A stretch of DNA of 64,000 bases from NCBI GenBank assembly GCA_958295645.1, contig OY282361.1, positions 124,001 to 188,000 of the forward strand, in the 5' to 3' direction. A program made the position numbers and the translations under genes. Each line of letters opens with the position of its first letter. The first letter of the stretch is position 1. The DNA comes from Longimicrobiales bacterium (GTDB taxonomy: Bacteria > Gemmatimonadota > Gemmatimonadetes > Longimicrobiales > Gaopeijiaceae). Shown here one piece after another: positions 52,185 through 60,472 of this stretch. The notes beneath the pieces are model-generated. The model was not told where the DNA came from and did no database searches. It saw only the letters and a list, made by a program, of their open reading frames with translations.

Positions 52185-53612
52185 ATGACCTCGAGCCAGG
52201 ACACGACCAGAAGCCGTTGGGGCAATGCCCCCTCGACCACCTTGGCCCGGATCGTCGCCCCGGGTCTGTCGGCCGCGCTGGCCGTTGTCTGCTTGGCCGT
52301 GCCGGTTCGCGCGGTCGTGCTGGCCGCCCCCGGCTCCGTCGCCGAGCATCCGGCCGTCGCTTCGGTCGGCAACCAGGACTACGGCGCTCAGGTCGACGAC
52401 GCCGTGGCCCGGGTCCAGGACTCCATCGTCCGGTTGCGCGAGACCATCCACCAGAATCCGGAGTTGGGCAACCGGGAGTTCGAGACGGCGGAGCTGGTCG
52501 CGGACCACTTGCGAGCGCTCGGCTTCGACGACGTGCGGACCGGCGTGGCCCACACGGGCGTGGTCGGCATCCTGCGGGGCGGCCGGCCCGGCCCGGTGGT
52601 GGCGGTGCGGGCCGACATGGACGCCCTGCCCGTCACGGAGGACACGCCGTACGCCTTCAAGTCCACGGTGCGCACCACCTATCTGGGACAGGAGGTCGGC
52701 GTCTCCCACGCATGCGGCCACGACATCCACGTGGCGGTGCAGCTTGGCGTGGCCTCGGTGCTGGCGTCGATGCGCGACGAGCTTCCGGGCACCGTCAAGT
52801 TCATCTTTCAGCCGGCCGAAGAGGGACCGCCGCCGGGCGAAGACGGGGGCGCGCGCATGATGGTGGCGGAGGGCGTTCTGGCGGATCCTGCTCCCAGCGC
52901 GATCTTCGGCCTCCACAGCTTCGCCGACCTGGAGGTGGGCACGGTGGGATTCTCGGTGGGGCCGGCTCTGGCCGCGGTGGACCACTTCAAGATCAGGGTC
53001 GTGGGCAAGCAGTCCCACGGGGCGGCGCCCCACCTGAGCGTCGATCCCGTCGTGATGGCGGCGCAGGCCGTGGGGGCGTTCCAGACCATCCGCTCGCGCA
53101 ACTTGAGCCCGTTGGAGCCCAGCGTGGTGACGGTGGGAATCATCCGCGGCGGCACCCGCTTCAACATCATCCCCGGCGCGGTGGAGATGGAGGGGACGGT
53201 GCGGACCTACAACCCGGAGGTGCGCGACGCCGTCGAGCGGCGCATGGGCGAGATACTGGCCGGAATCACCGCCGCGGGCGGCGGCGCGTACGAGCTGGAC
53301 TACGACCGGGGCACTCCCGCCACCATCAACGACCCCGCCCTGGCCGCCCGGATGCTGCCGACCCTGCGGCGCGTGCTGGGGGACGACAACGTGCTGGACT
53401 TGGCGCCCACGATGGGCGGCGAGGACTTCGCGTACTTCGCCAACGAGGTGCCCGGCTTTTTCTTCCGCCTAGGCCAAGTTAAGCCCGGGGGCGTCTCCGG
53501 AGGCCATCACACGCCGGACTTCCAGGCCGACAACTCGGCCGTCCCCGTAGGCATCCGGACCATGACCAACCTGCTCTTGGACTACCTGAAGGCCGAGCGG
53601 CCCGCGAGTTGA
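52185..53612 (+). CDS. M20 family amidohydrolase/peptidase, exported
   Basis: The product is 475 aa with an ATG at 52185. A long N-terminal region ends in a hydrophobic signal (ALAVVCLAVPVRAVVLAA). M20D-type motifs: RLRETIHQNPELGNREFET, VRADMDALPVTEDT, metal-binding SHACGHDIHVA (about 174), FIFQPAEEG, the lid domain with KQSHGAAPHLSVDP, and MGGEDFAYFANEVPGFFFRLG with HHTPDF. It would hydrolyse N-acyl amino acids, hippurate-like or indole-conjugate amides, or dipeptides, in the periplasm. It adds to the peptide/amide catabolism of the region. Confidence 0.9.
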   Translation: MTSSQDTTRSRWGNAPSTTLARIVAPGLSAALAVVCLAVPVRAVVLAAPGSVAEHPAVASVGNQDYGAQVDDAVARVQDSIVRLRETIHQNPELGNREFETAELVADHLRALGFDDVRTGVAHTGVVGILRGGRPGPVVAVRADMDALPVTEDTPYAFKSTVRTTYLGQEVGVSHACGHDIHVAVQLGVASVLASMRDELPGTVKFIFQPAEEGPPPGEDGGARMMVAEGVLADPAPSAIFGLHSFADLEVGTVGFSVGPALAAVDHFKIRVVGKQSHGAAPHLSVDPVVMAAQAVGAFQTIRSRNLSPLEPSVVTVGIIRGGTRFNIIPGAVEMEGTVRTYNPEVRDAVERRMGEILAGITAAGGGAYELDYDRGTPATINDPALAARMLPTLRRVLGDDNVLDLAPTMGGEDFAYFANEVPGFFFRLGQVKPGGVSGGHHTPDFQADNSAVPVGIRTMTNLLLDYLKAERPAS

Positions 53613-53650
53613 GCCTGGGCAGGCCGCCCGTTTGCTGGCGGTGGGTTGGT

Positions 53651-53845
53651 CTAGCGCCGGGACCGGCGTTGCCGCCGCCGTTCGCGACGGATGGCCGCTT
53701 CACGCCGCCGTTTGCGCCGGGCGCTGGGCTTCTCGTAGAACCGGCGCTTCCTGAGTTCCGAGTAGAGACCGGAGCGTTGCACCTTCCGCTTGAATCTGCG
53801 GAGGGCTCTCTCCAGGCTCTCGTTGTCCTGTACGACGACTTCCAA
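53651..53845 (-). CDS. rpsU: Ribosomal protein bS21
   Basis: The product is 64 aa. The start is TTG 53845, giving [20 protein letters not shown] directly after it as in bS21, with GAGGTG eight bases upstream. The S21 core [20 protein letters not shown] is followed by a very basic tail ([15 protein letters not shown]). It is part of the 30S subunit and helps mRNA recruitment. It is monocistronic here, facing the M20 gene. Confidence 0.93.
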   Translation of the reverse strand: MEVVVQDNESLERALRRFKRKVQRSGLYSELRKRRFYEKPSARRKRRREAAIRRERRRQRRSRR

Positions 53846-54185
53846 CTTGGTGCACCTCGCGAGTGGTGAGCCGACAACGCCCGGCATCGCGGAGGAAGCT
53901 CCGCCGAGCAGGCGCCGCGCGGCGGTGGCCGACGGCAGAGAAAGGTAACGCAGGAGGCGGCCTGCGCAAGCTCGAGCGTGGGCGGGCGCCGCGGGCGCAT
54001 CCAGCCGACGCACGGCGCCCGGTCTTGCCCAGGCTGGTCGAGGCTTGTTATGATGGCAGTGGCAAGATCCCCGTTCCGGCTGAACGAGCGCCGCCGCTGG
54101 GTGGTACCGCCTCCGCGCCCGGGCCAATGCCGCCGTCCACGGTCCATTTGGGCCGACCACAACCGAATCTCCCAAAGGGACGACC
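53846..54185. other. Divergent intergenic region between rpsU and the NIPSNAP gene
   Basis: No gene is seen in these 340 bp. It should hold the rpsU promoter (minus strand) and the promoter of the NIPSNAP gene; a candidate for the latter is listed at 54025. Confidence 0.5.
54025..54054 (+). promoter_or_regulatory. Candidate sigma-70-type promoter for the NIPSNAP gene
   Basis: TTGCCC (54025-54030), an 18-base spacer and TATGAT (54049-54054). The ATG is 130 bases downstream, so the leader would be about 125 nt. Confidence 0.4.
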
Positions 54186-54488
54186 ATGATCTACGACGTT
54201 CACCAGTATTCGTGCCGCTACGGCACGCTCCACCAGCACTTGGCCCTGTACAAAGAGTTGGGCCGGGCGGCCCAAGAGCGCCACTTGGGGACGCCCGTCG
54301 TCTACGGCACCGGCGAGACCGGCGACTTGGAATCGTACACCCACATCTGGGCCTACGACGACATGGCCGACCGGGAGCGCCGCCGCGCCGCCATGCTGGC
54401 GGATCCCGACTGGCAGGCGTTTCGGAAGGCGAGCTTCAAGAATGGGTACGTGGTTTCCCGCCGCAGCTACATCTTGCGGGCGGTGTAA
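54186..54488 (+). CDS. NIPSNAP-family protein
   Basis: The product is 100 aa; ATG 54186 has AAAGGGACG upstream. A single alpha/beta dimeric-barrel domain: [65 protein letters not shown]. It is one NIPSNAP unit of normal length; the biochemical function is unknown. It converges on the decayed permease copy. Confidence 0.88.
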   Translation: MIYDVHQYSCRYGTLHQHLALYKELGRAAQERHLGTPVVYGTGETGDLESYTHIWAYDDMADRERRRAAMLADPDWQAFRKASFKNGYVVSRRSYILRAV

Positions 54489-54507
54489 GTACGTCTCGCG
54501 GGCGACG

Positions 54508-55533
54508 TCAAGGCAATACCCGGAGCGTCACCACGTCCATGCCGTGGAACTGTTGGTGGCGGACGGACGACGCCAAGTGGTGGAGCAAGCGAAGAGACAT
54601 CTCCTCTCCGTGCTCGGGCGGCGGTTCTTCGGCGGTTTCGCCGAGCACCGAAATGTGGTCTTGCAAGTTGCTGCCGCTGGTTCCGCCGTCGGCGCCGACA
54701 ATGAACTTCAGCACCGCCGCGCCATCTTCCTTCCTGACCGTCAACAACAGGGCGGGAACCGTCGGACCGCCTTCGCCTGAAGCGCCCGCGGCCACGTCCA
54801 TGTCGGCACGTTCGCCCTCAGCGGTGCCTGCGCTCTCGCCTGCGCCCGCGCTCTCGCCCTCGCCTGCCTCTGGCGCCCAGAGGCGCACGGTCCCGGTGCC
54901 CCGCAGCACGACGAGAATGATCGTCAGGATCGTGACGCCCCCACTGGCCGGGGCCGCCGCCGCATGCATTTCAGTGGAGGCCGAGTGGAGCATGGAGAAC
55001 AAGATTGGCATGACCGTCACCGGCAGGAGCATGACGATGGTTCCCGTGACCACCGGCGTCAGCACCCTGTGCAACCAGGACAGTCGTTGCGAGATGAAGG
55101 CCTAGACCACGCCCGTGACGAGCACGAGGGTGGCGAGCATGGCCGGACCGCCCTCCACCAAAGCCGTCACGGACACGGCGACGAACGTGCCGGACGTGCC
55201 GTGGACAAGCACGTAGCCCGCGCCTAGGCGTCCCACCCGGACGGCTTGGAGCGCCGTCGAGAGGCCGCCGGCCAAGACCGCGGCAAAGGCGCCCCACGTC
55301 AGATGCCCTTCGGCGCCGCCGGCCCGGAACACGATCGCCGCGACCAGAACCGTCTCGTTGATGGCCAAGACGGCCAGCTGAAGTCCCAACGCCGCGGCCA
55401 GCGTGGTGGGTGGGCGGGCGTCGGCCTCGTAGCGAAGGCTTCGGCCGTCCAGCGTCAAGCGTTGCTTTTTGGCACGGACGCCGGGCTCACGGCGTGCCCG
55501 TCTCGGCGGTCTTCGCATCCGCTGCCAGGACAT
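54508..55533 (-). pseudogene. Decayed first copy of the NCS2-GHKL permease
   Basis: The minus strand matches the intact copies at 55652 and 57669 but has several lesions. The start region is shifted by one base. The codon for Gln132 is now TAG (55102-55104). About 295 codons are missing after TVRLWAP (the equivalent of residues 210-505), which removes the second half of the membrane domain and the start of the GHKL-like part. The C-terminal end (ALLLTVRKEDGAAVLKF to QFHGMDVVTLRVLP) is still well conserved, so decay is recent. A low-complexity AGEGESAGAGES segment fills the deletion junction. Confidence 0.9.
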
Positions 55534-55651
55534 GGGCTGAACTCGGGAAGATCGTGGCCACGATCCGCAACCGTTCGACGGGGTCGTCGTAGTCCAAGTC
55601 CCGTTGGCGGTTGCGTAGGATGTTTGCCTTTCCGCAGGAGTCGCAAGGGAC
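55534..55651 (-). pseudogene. TAXI gene scar between permease copies 1 and 2
   Basis: Read on the minus strand, the gap encodes DLDYDDPVERLRIVATIFPS and SAHVLAADAK, matching residues about 98-125 of the TAXI binding protein (LDYDEPVKGLRIVAPIFPSS), joined to a short GTP-stop end like the TAXI C-terminus. There is no start codon in frame. It shows that each duplicated unit originally began inside the TAXI gene. Confidence 0.8.
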
Positions 55652-57493
55652 TCAAGGCAACACCCGGAGCGTCACCACGTCCATGCCGTGGAATTGTTGG
55701 TGGCGGACGGACGACGCCAAATGGCGGAGCAGACGAAGGGACATCTCCTCCTCGTACTCGGCCGCAGATTCTTCGGCGGTTTCCCCGAGGAACGCAATGC
55801 GGTCTTGCAGGTTGCGTCCGCCGGTTCCGCCGTCGGCGCCGACAACGAACTTCAGCACCGCCGCGCCCTCTTCCTTCCTGGCCGTCAACAGCAGGGCGGG
55901 AACCGCCGGATCGCCTTCGCCTGCGGCGCCCGCGGCCGCGTCCACGTCCTCGCCCCCGGCGGCTCCTGCGCCCTCGGCGCCTATGCCCTTGGATTGGATC
56001 AAGGTCAGCAACGTCTCTTCCGCGGCGGCTTCCATGCGCTCGCGGGCCGGCTCCAGTCCGGACGCGGAGGCGAAGGCCCGCAGGAACTGTTGGATCCTAG
56101 GCAGCTCGGCCGAGTCGAGGCGTCCCCTGAACCGGCGGCTGCGGGGGGAGCCCAGGTGCAGCAGAAGCGTAAGAGCAATCGCGGTCAAGCCTCCGGCCGT
56201 CATGCCGTTGGAGAGCACGCCCCCTGCGAATTGCGAGAAGAACTCGGGGTAGACCATGTCGAACTGGAACGCTGCGCCCGTCCAGAACGAGGTGCCTGCG
56301 ATCAACCCGTCGCGCATGTTCGTCGCGTTCCTTCCCGTCTCGCGCACTCCGATGATGAACAACATGGCCATGACGACGATGATGGAGGCTGCCGCCACGG
56401 CTGGCGGAACCGCCGTGATGGCCGCCACCGCTTTGGGCAGGAACGCGAGGACGACCAAGGCGACTCCGGCCGCCAGCCCGACGCTGCGCGCCGCCACTCC
56501 AGTGATCTCCGTCACCACGACGCCGGCAGGATACGGCGTGTGGGGCGCGGCCCCCAGCAGGGCGCCCAGCATATTGCCCGCGCCTTCTCCCGCGATGCCG
56601 CCCTGCACGGCGCGGAAGTCCACCGCCGGACGGCGGCGCCAGGAGACCCTGTGGGCGGCGGCGACGACGCCGATGGACTTGGTGGCCGCCACCAAGGTGA
56701 TGAACAGGAACGCCGGCAGGACGGCCCAGAACGCCGGCCCGAACTCCAGGTTGAAGCCCGGAGGACGCCCGGACGGCAAGCCGATCCACGCCGCCTGCGA
56801 CACGAGCGCCGTGTCGTAGGCGCCGAAGAAGGCGGCCGTCACCGACCCTGCAACGACGCCCAGCACAGGCGCCCAGAGGCGCACGGTCCCAGTGCCCCGC
56901 AGCACGACGAGGACGATCGTCAGGACCGTGACGGCCCCACTGGCCGGAACCGCCGCCGCAGGTATTCCGGCGGAGGCCGAGTGGAGCATTGGGAACAAGA
57001 TCGGCATGACCGTCACCGGCAAGAGCATGACGATGGTTCCCGTGACCACCGGCGTCAGCACCCTGTGCAGCCACGACAGTCGCTGGGAGATGACGGCCTG
57101 GACCACGCCCGTGACGAGCACGAGGGTGGCGAGCATCGCCGGACCGCCTTCCGCCAAAGCCGTCACGGACACGGCGACGAAGGTGCCGGCCGTGATGTGG
57201 ACCAGCACGTAGCCCGCGCCTATGCGTCCCACCCGCACAGCGTGGAGCGCTGTCGAGACGCCGCAGGCCAAGACCGCGGCGAAGACGCCCCACGTCAGAT
57301 GCTGCTCTTCGGCGCCACCGGCCCGGAACACGATCGCCGCGGTCAGAACCGTCGGATTGACGGTCAAGACGGCAAGCTGAAGCCCCAACGCCGCGGTCAG
57401 CTTGGCGGGCGGACGGGCGTCGGCCTCGTAGCGAACGTGGCTTCGGTCGTCCAGCGTCGCACGCGGCCCTTTGGCGCGGGAGACCGGGTTCAT
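55652..57493 (-). CDS. NCS2-type permease fused to GHKL/RsbW-like domain, copy 2
   Basis: The product is 613 aa with an ATG at 57493. Residues about 30-455 are a polytopic membrane domain with the NCS2 (xanthine/uracil) layout: ALGLQLAVLTVNPTVLTAAI, LHRVLTPVVTGTIVMLLPV, LFITLVAATKSIGVVAAAHR, GALLGAAPHTPYPAGVVVTE, ITGVAARSVGL, FLPKAVAAITAVPPAVAAAS. Compared with UraA as I recall it, the substrate Glu in TM8 is Lys272 and the Glu-Asn of TM10 is Ala323-Gly324, so the substrate must differ. Residues 463-613 look like HATPase_c_2 (anti-sigma/RsbW type): RIQQFLRAFASASGLE, then RMEAAAEETLLTLIQ, ALLLTARKEEGAAVLKFVVG, and SLRLLRHLASSVRHQQFHGM. The N-box Asn is missing. An Ala/Gly/Glu linker splits this domain. 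Confidence 0.8.
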   Translation of the reverse strand: MNPVSRAKGPRATLDDRSHVRYEADARPPAKLTAALGLQLAVLTVNPTVLTAAIVFRAGGAEEQHLTWGVFAAVLACGVSTALHAVRVGRIGAGYVLVHITAGTFVAVSVTALAEGGPAMLATLVLVTGVVQAVISQRLSWLHRVLTPVVTGTIVMLLPVTVMPILFPMLHSASAGIPAAAVPASGAVTVLTIVLVVLRGTGTVRLWAPVLGVVAGSVTAAFFGAYDTALVSQAAWIGLPSGRPPGFNLEFGPAFWAVLPAFLFITLVAATKSIGVVAAAHRVSWRRRPAVDFRAVQGGIAGEGAGNMLGALLGAAPHTPYPAGVVVTEITGVAARSVGLAAGVALVVLAFLPKAVAAITAVPPAVAAASIIVVMAMLFIIGVRETGRNATNMRDGLIAGTSFWTGAAFQFDMVYPEFFSQFAGGVLSNGMTAGGLTAIALTLLLHLGSPRSRRFRGRLDSAELPRIQQFLRAFASASGLEPARERMEAAAEETLLTLIQSKGIGAEGAGAAGGEDVDAAAGAAGEGDPAVPALLLTARKEEGAAVLKFVVGADGGTGGRNLQDRIAFLGETAEESAAEYEEEMSLRLLRHLASSVRHQQFHGMDVVTLRVLP

Positions 57494-57668
57494 GGCGTCC
57501 CGTCGCGATCGTCCGGACGGTTCACATCGGTTGCCAGGACATGGGTCGAGATGGGGAACATCGGAGCCAAGAAACGCAATCCTTTCGACGGGTTCGTCGG
57601 AGTCGAAGTCCCTGGTGGCGGCTTCGCAGGATGCAAGTCTTTGCCTTGCCGCGGAAGTCGCAAGGGAC
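57494..57668 (-). pseudogene. TAXI gene scar between permease copies 2 and 3
   Basis: On the minus strand the gap starts GAAGCCGCCACCAGGGACTT, matching the TAXI codons for EAATGGLDYDEPVKGLRIV, and ends with codons for NRPDDRDGTP then the ATG of copy 2, matching the TAXI C-terminus NRLGGRDGAP and the ATG of copy 3. The middle two thirds of TAXI are deleted and the frame is shifted. Confidence 0.85.
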
Positions 57669-59498
57669 TCAAGGTAGTACCCGGAGCGTCACCACGTCCA
57701 TGCCGTGGAACTGTTGGTGGCGGACGGACGACGCCAGATGGCGGAGCAGGCGAAGGGACATCTCCTCCTCGTGCTCGGACGCTGGTTCTTCGGCGGTTTC
57801 CCCGAGGAACGCAATGCGGTCTTGCAGGTTGCGTCCGCCGGTTCCGCCGTCCGCGCCGACAACGAACTTCAGCACCGCCGCGCCCTCTTCCCGCCTGGCG
57901 GTCAACAGCAGGGCGGGAGTCGCCGGATCGCCTTCGCCTGCGGCGTCCACGTCCACGTTCTCGCCCCCGGCGGCTCCTGCGCCCTCGGCGCCTATGCCCT
58001 TCGATTGGATCAGGGTCAGCAACGTCTCTTCCGCGGCGGCTTCCATGCGTTCGCAGACCGGCTCCAGTCCGGCGGCGGAAGCGAAGGCCCGCAGGAACTC
58101 TTGGATCCTGGGCAGCTCGGCCGTGTCGAGGCGTCCCTTGAACCGGCGGCTGCGAGGGGAGCCCAGGTGCACCAGGAGCGTAAGGGCAATCGCGGTCAAG
58201 CCTCCGGCCGTCATGCCGTTGGAGAGCACGCCCCCTGCGAATTGCGAGAAGAACTCGGGGTAGACCATGTCGAACTGAAACGCGGTGCCCGTCCAGAACG
58301 AGACGCCCATGATCAACCCGTCGCGCATGCCCGTCGCGCTCCTCCCCGCCTCGCGCACCCCGATGGTGAACAACATGGCCATGACGAATATGACGGAGGT
58401 CGCCGCCACGGCCGGCGGAACCGCCGCGATGGCCGCCACAGCCTTGGGCAGAAATGCAAGGACGGTCAGTACGACTCCGGTTGCCAGCCCGACGCTGCGC
58501 GCCGCCACTCCCGTGATCTCCGCCATCGCGACGCCGGATGGATACGGCGTGTGGGGCGGGGCTCCCAGAAGGGCGCCCAGCGCATTGCCCGCGCCTTCTC
58601 CCGCGATGCCGCCCTGCACGGCGCGAAAGTCCACCGACGGGCGGCGGCGCCAGGAGACCCTGTGGGCGGCGGCGACGACGCCGATGGACTTGGTGGCCGC
58701 CACCAAGGTGATGAACAGGAACGCCGGCAGGACGGCCCAGAACTCCGGCCCGAACTCCAGGTCGAGGCCAGGAGGACGCCCGGGCGGCAAGCCGATCCAC
58801 GCCGCCTGCGACACGAGCGCCGTGTCGTAGGCGCCGAAGAAGGCGGCCGTCGCCGAACCCGCGACGACGCCGAGGGCAGGCGCCCAGAGACGCACGGTCC
58901 CGGTGCCCCGCAGCACGACCAGAATGATCGTCAAGATCGTGACGCCTCCACTGGCCGGGGCCGCTGCCGCATGGATTTCGCCGGAGGCCGAGTGGAGCAT
59001 GGGAAACAAGATTGGCATGACCGTCACCGGCAGGAGCATGACGATCGTTCCCGTGACCACCGGCGTCAGCACCCTGTGCAACCACGACAGTCGCTGGGAG
59101 ATGACGGCCTGGGCCACGCCCGTGACGAGCACGAGGGTGGCGAGCAAGGCCGGACCGCCCTCCACCAAGGCCGTCACGGACACGGCGACGAAAGTGCCGG
59201 CCGGGACATGGACAAGCACATAGCCCGCGCCCACGCGCGTCCCACCCGTAGCTTGGAGCGCCGTCGAGATGCCGCAGGCCAAGACCGTGGCGAAAACGCC
59301 CCACGGCAGATGCTCCTCGGCGCCGCCGGCCCGGAACACTATCGCCGCGACCAGAACCGCCAGACTGACGGCCAAGACGGCAAGCTGAAGCCCCAATGCC
59401 ACGGCCAGCTTGGCAGGCGGACGGGCGTCGGCCTCGTAGCGAACGCTTCGGCTGTGCAGTGCCGAGCGTTGCCCTTTGGCGCGAGAAACTGGGTTCAT
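57669..59498 (-). CDS. NCS2-type permease fused to GHKL/RsbW-like domain, copy 3 (parental position)
   Basis: The product is 609 aa; ATG 59498 overlaps the TAXI stop (ATGA), so it is the third gene of the TRAP-TAXI operon. It has the same architecture as copy 2 with most residues identical, including ATKSIG and PHTPYPSGVAMTE substitutions at the binding motifs and the C-terminal GHKL-like domain (about 460-609; RIQEFLRAFASAAGLE, AAAEETLLTLIQ). The domain pair suggests a transporter whose activity, or a partner switch, is sensed or relayed by an RsbW-like module; this is inference. Being the copy coupled to TAXI, it is probably the ancestor of copies 1 and 2. Confidence 0.82.
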   Translation of the reverse strand: MNPVSRAKGQRSALHSRSVRYEADARPPAKLAVALGLQLAVLAVSLAVLVAAIVFRAGGAEEHLPWGVFATVLACGISTALQATGGTRVGAGYVLVHVPAGTFVAVSVTALVEGGPALLATLVLVTGVAQAVISQRLSWLHRVLTPVVTGTIVMLLPVTVMPILFPMLHSASGEIHAAAAPASGGVTILTIILVVLRGTGTVRLWAPALGVVAGSATAAFFGAYDTALVSQAAWIGLPPGRPPGLDLEFGPEFWAVLPAFLFITLVAATKSIGVVAAAHRVSWRRRPSVDFRAVQGGIAGEGAGNALGALLGAPPHTPYPSGVAMAEITGVAARSVGLATGVVLTVLAFLPKAVAAIAAVPPAVAATSVIFVMAMLFTIGVREAGRSATGMRDGLIMGVSFWTGTAFQFDMVYPEFFSQFAGGVLSNGMTAGGLTAIALTLLVHLGSPRSRRFKGRLDTAELPRIQEFLRAFASAAGLEPVCERMEAAAEETLLTLIQSKGIGAEGAGAAGGENVDVDAAGEGDPATPALLLTARREEGAAVLKFVVGADGGTGGRNLQDRIAFLGETAEEPASEHEEEMSLRLLRHLASSVRHQQFHGMDVVTLRVLP

Positions 59499-60472
59499 GG
59501 CGCGCCGTCGCGGCCGCCGAGACGGTTCAGATTGGCCTCCATCCACTTTCGGGTGGCCGGGTGCAGTTCGATCGGCGCATCAAGCAGGAAATTCTCGTCG
59601 ATCTGCTTGGCGATGTCGTAGACCTGCTCCAGCTGCTCGCGGTCTTCCAACACCAGATGGACGACGTGGCCGACGACATCGTCCGAGAGGTCGGACATCG
59701 CCACGAGCCAGTTGACGAGTCCCGCCGTGACCACGTCCGATTCCATGCCTGCGTACGCTCCCTGGGGAATCGGGTTGGACGTGTAGTAGGGATGGCGGCG
59801 GCGCAGCTCTTCGATCTTCTCCTCGGCCATCGGGAGCAGCCGAGCGCCTCCCGCGGTAGCGTCGAGGACCGCGGCGGCCGGGTATCCGACCGAGAAGATC
59901 GCCGCGTCCAGCGCCCCGTCCCGGAGCGCGGCGGCCGATTCGGTGAAGCTCAGGTACCGGACGGTCACGTCGTCGTAGCCCAGGCCGTGGACCTCCAGTA
60001 TCTGCCTCGACATCTGCTCCGTGCCGCTCCCCGCCGACCCCACGGACACGGTGCGTCCCGCGAAGTCGGCCACCGACGACCCCGTGAAGCTGCGGGACAC
60101 CAGGATGTGGGCCGAGCTGGGGAAGATCGGGGCCACGATCCGCAACCCTTTGACGGGCTCGTCGTAGTCCAAGCCCCCGGTGGCGGCTTCGTAGACCGTG
60201 TTCGCCGGGGCGAAACCCAGGTCGATTTGGCCTTCCCGGAGGCGGTTCACGTTCTCCACGCCGCCGCCCGTCACCTCGGCCGTGTACTGCCGCAACGAGT
60301 CGGCGATCGAAAGCCGGGCGGTGATGAATCCCCCCATTGGATAATAGATGCCGCCCGTCCCGCCCGTTCCCAGGCTCATGAACTCCTGGGGACCGGCTCC
60401 GGAACAGGCTGCCAAGCTCGCGGCGCCGACGGCCGCCAATCCCGCAACCCTTCGCCCGACCAGCGTTCTCAT
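59495..60472 (-). CDS. TAXI-family TRAP transporter solute-binding protein (lipoprotein)
   Basis: The product is 325 aa with ATG 60472 overlapping the stop of the TRAP permease (ATGA). The signal ends in lipobox ASLAAC. TAXI motifs: MSLGTGGTGGIYYPMGGFI, LREGQIDLGFAPANTVYEAA, IVAPIFPSSAHILVSRSF, GRTVSVGSAGSGTEQMSRQI, YLSFTESAAALRDGALDAAI, and HPYYTSNPIPQGAYAG. It captures the substrate (dicarboxylates, amino acids or related acids are known TAXI ligands) for the fused TRAP permease; it is lipid-anchored rather than soluble. The NCS2-GHKL permease follows with a 4-bp overlap. Confidence 0.92.
   Translation of the reverse strand: MRTLVGRRVAGLAAVGAASLAACSGAGPQEFMSLGTGGTGGIYYPMGGFITARLSIADSLRQYTAEVTGGGVENVNRLREGQIDLGFAPANTVYEAATGGLDYDEPVKGLRIVAPIFPSSAHILVSRSFTGSSVADFAGRTVSVGSAGSGTEQMSRQILEVHGLGYDDVTVRYLSFTESAAALRDGALDAAIFSVGYPAAAVLDATAGGARLLPMAEEKIEELRRRHPYYTSNPIPQGAYAGMESDVVTAGLVNWLVAMSDLSDDVVGHVVHLVLEDREQLEQVYDIAKQIDENFLLDAPIELHPATRKWMEANLNRLGGRDGAP

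Larger units (their letters stand above)
54489..59510. repeat. Three tandem about 2.0-kb units, each TAXI fragment plus permease gene
   Basis: Permease starts lie at 59498, 57493 and about 55500 (spacing 2005 and about 1990 bp). Each copy is preceded by TAXI-derived sequence: the full gene before copy 3, and matching scars before copies 2 and 1 that share the same internal deletion junction. So a unit with a deleted TAXI was formed once and then amplified. Confidence 0.9.
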
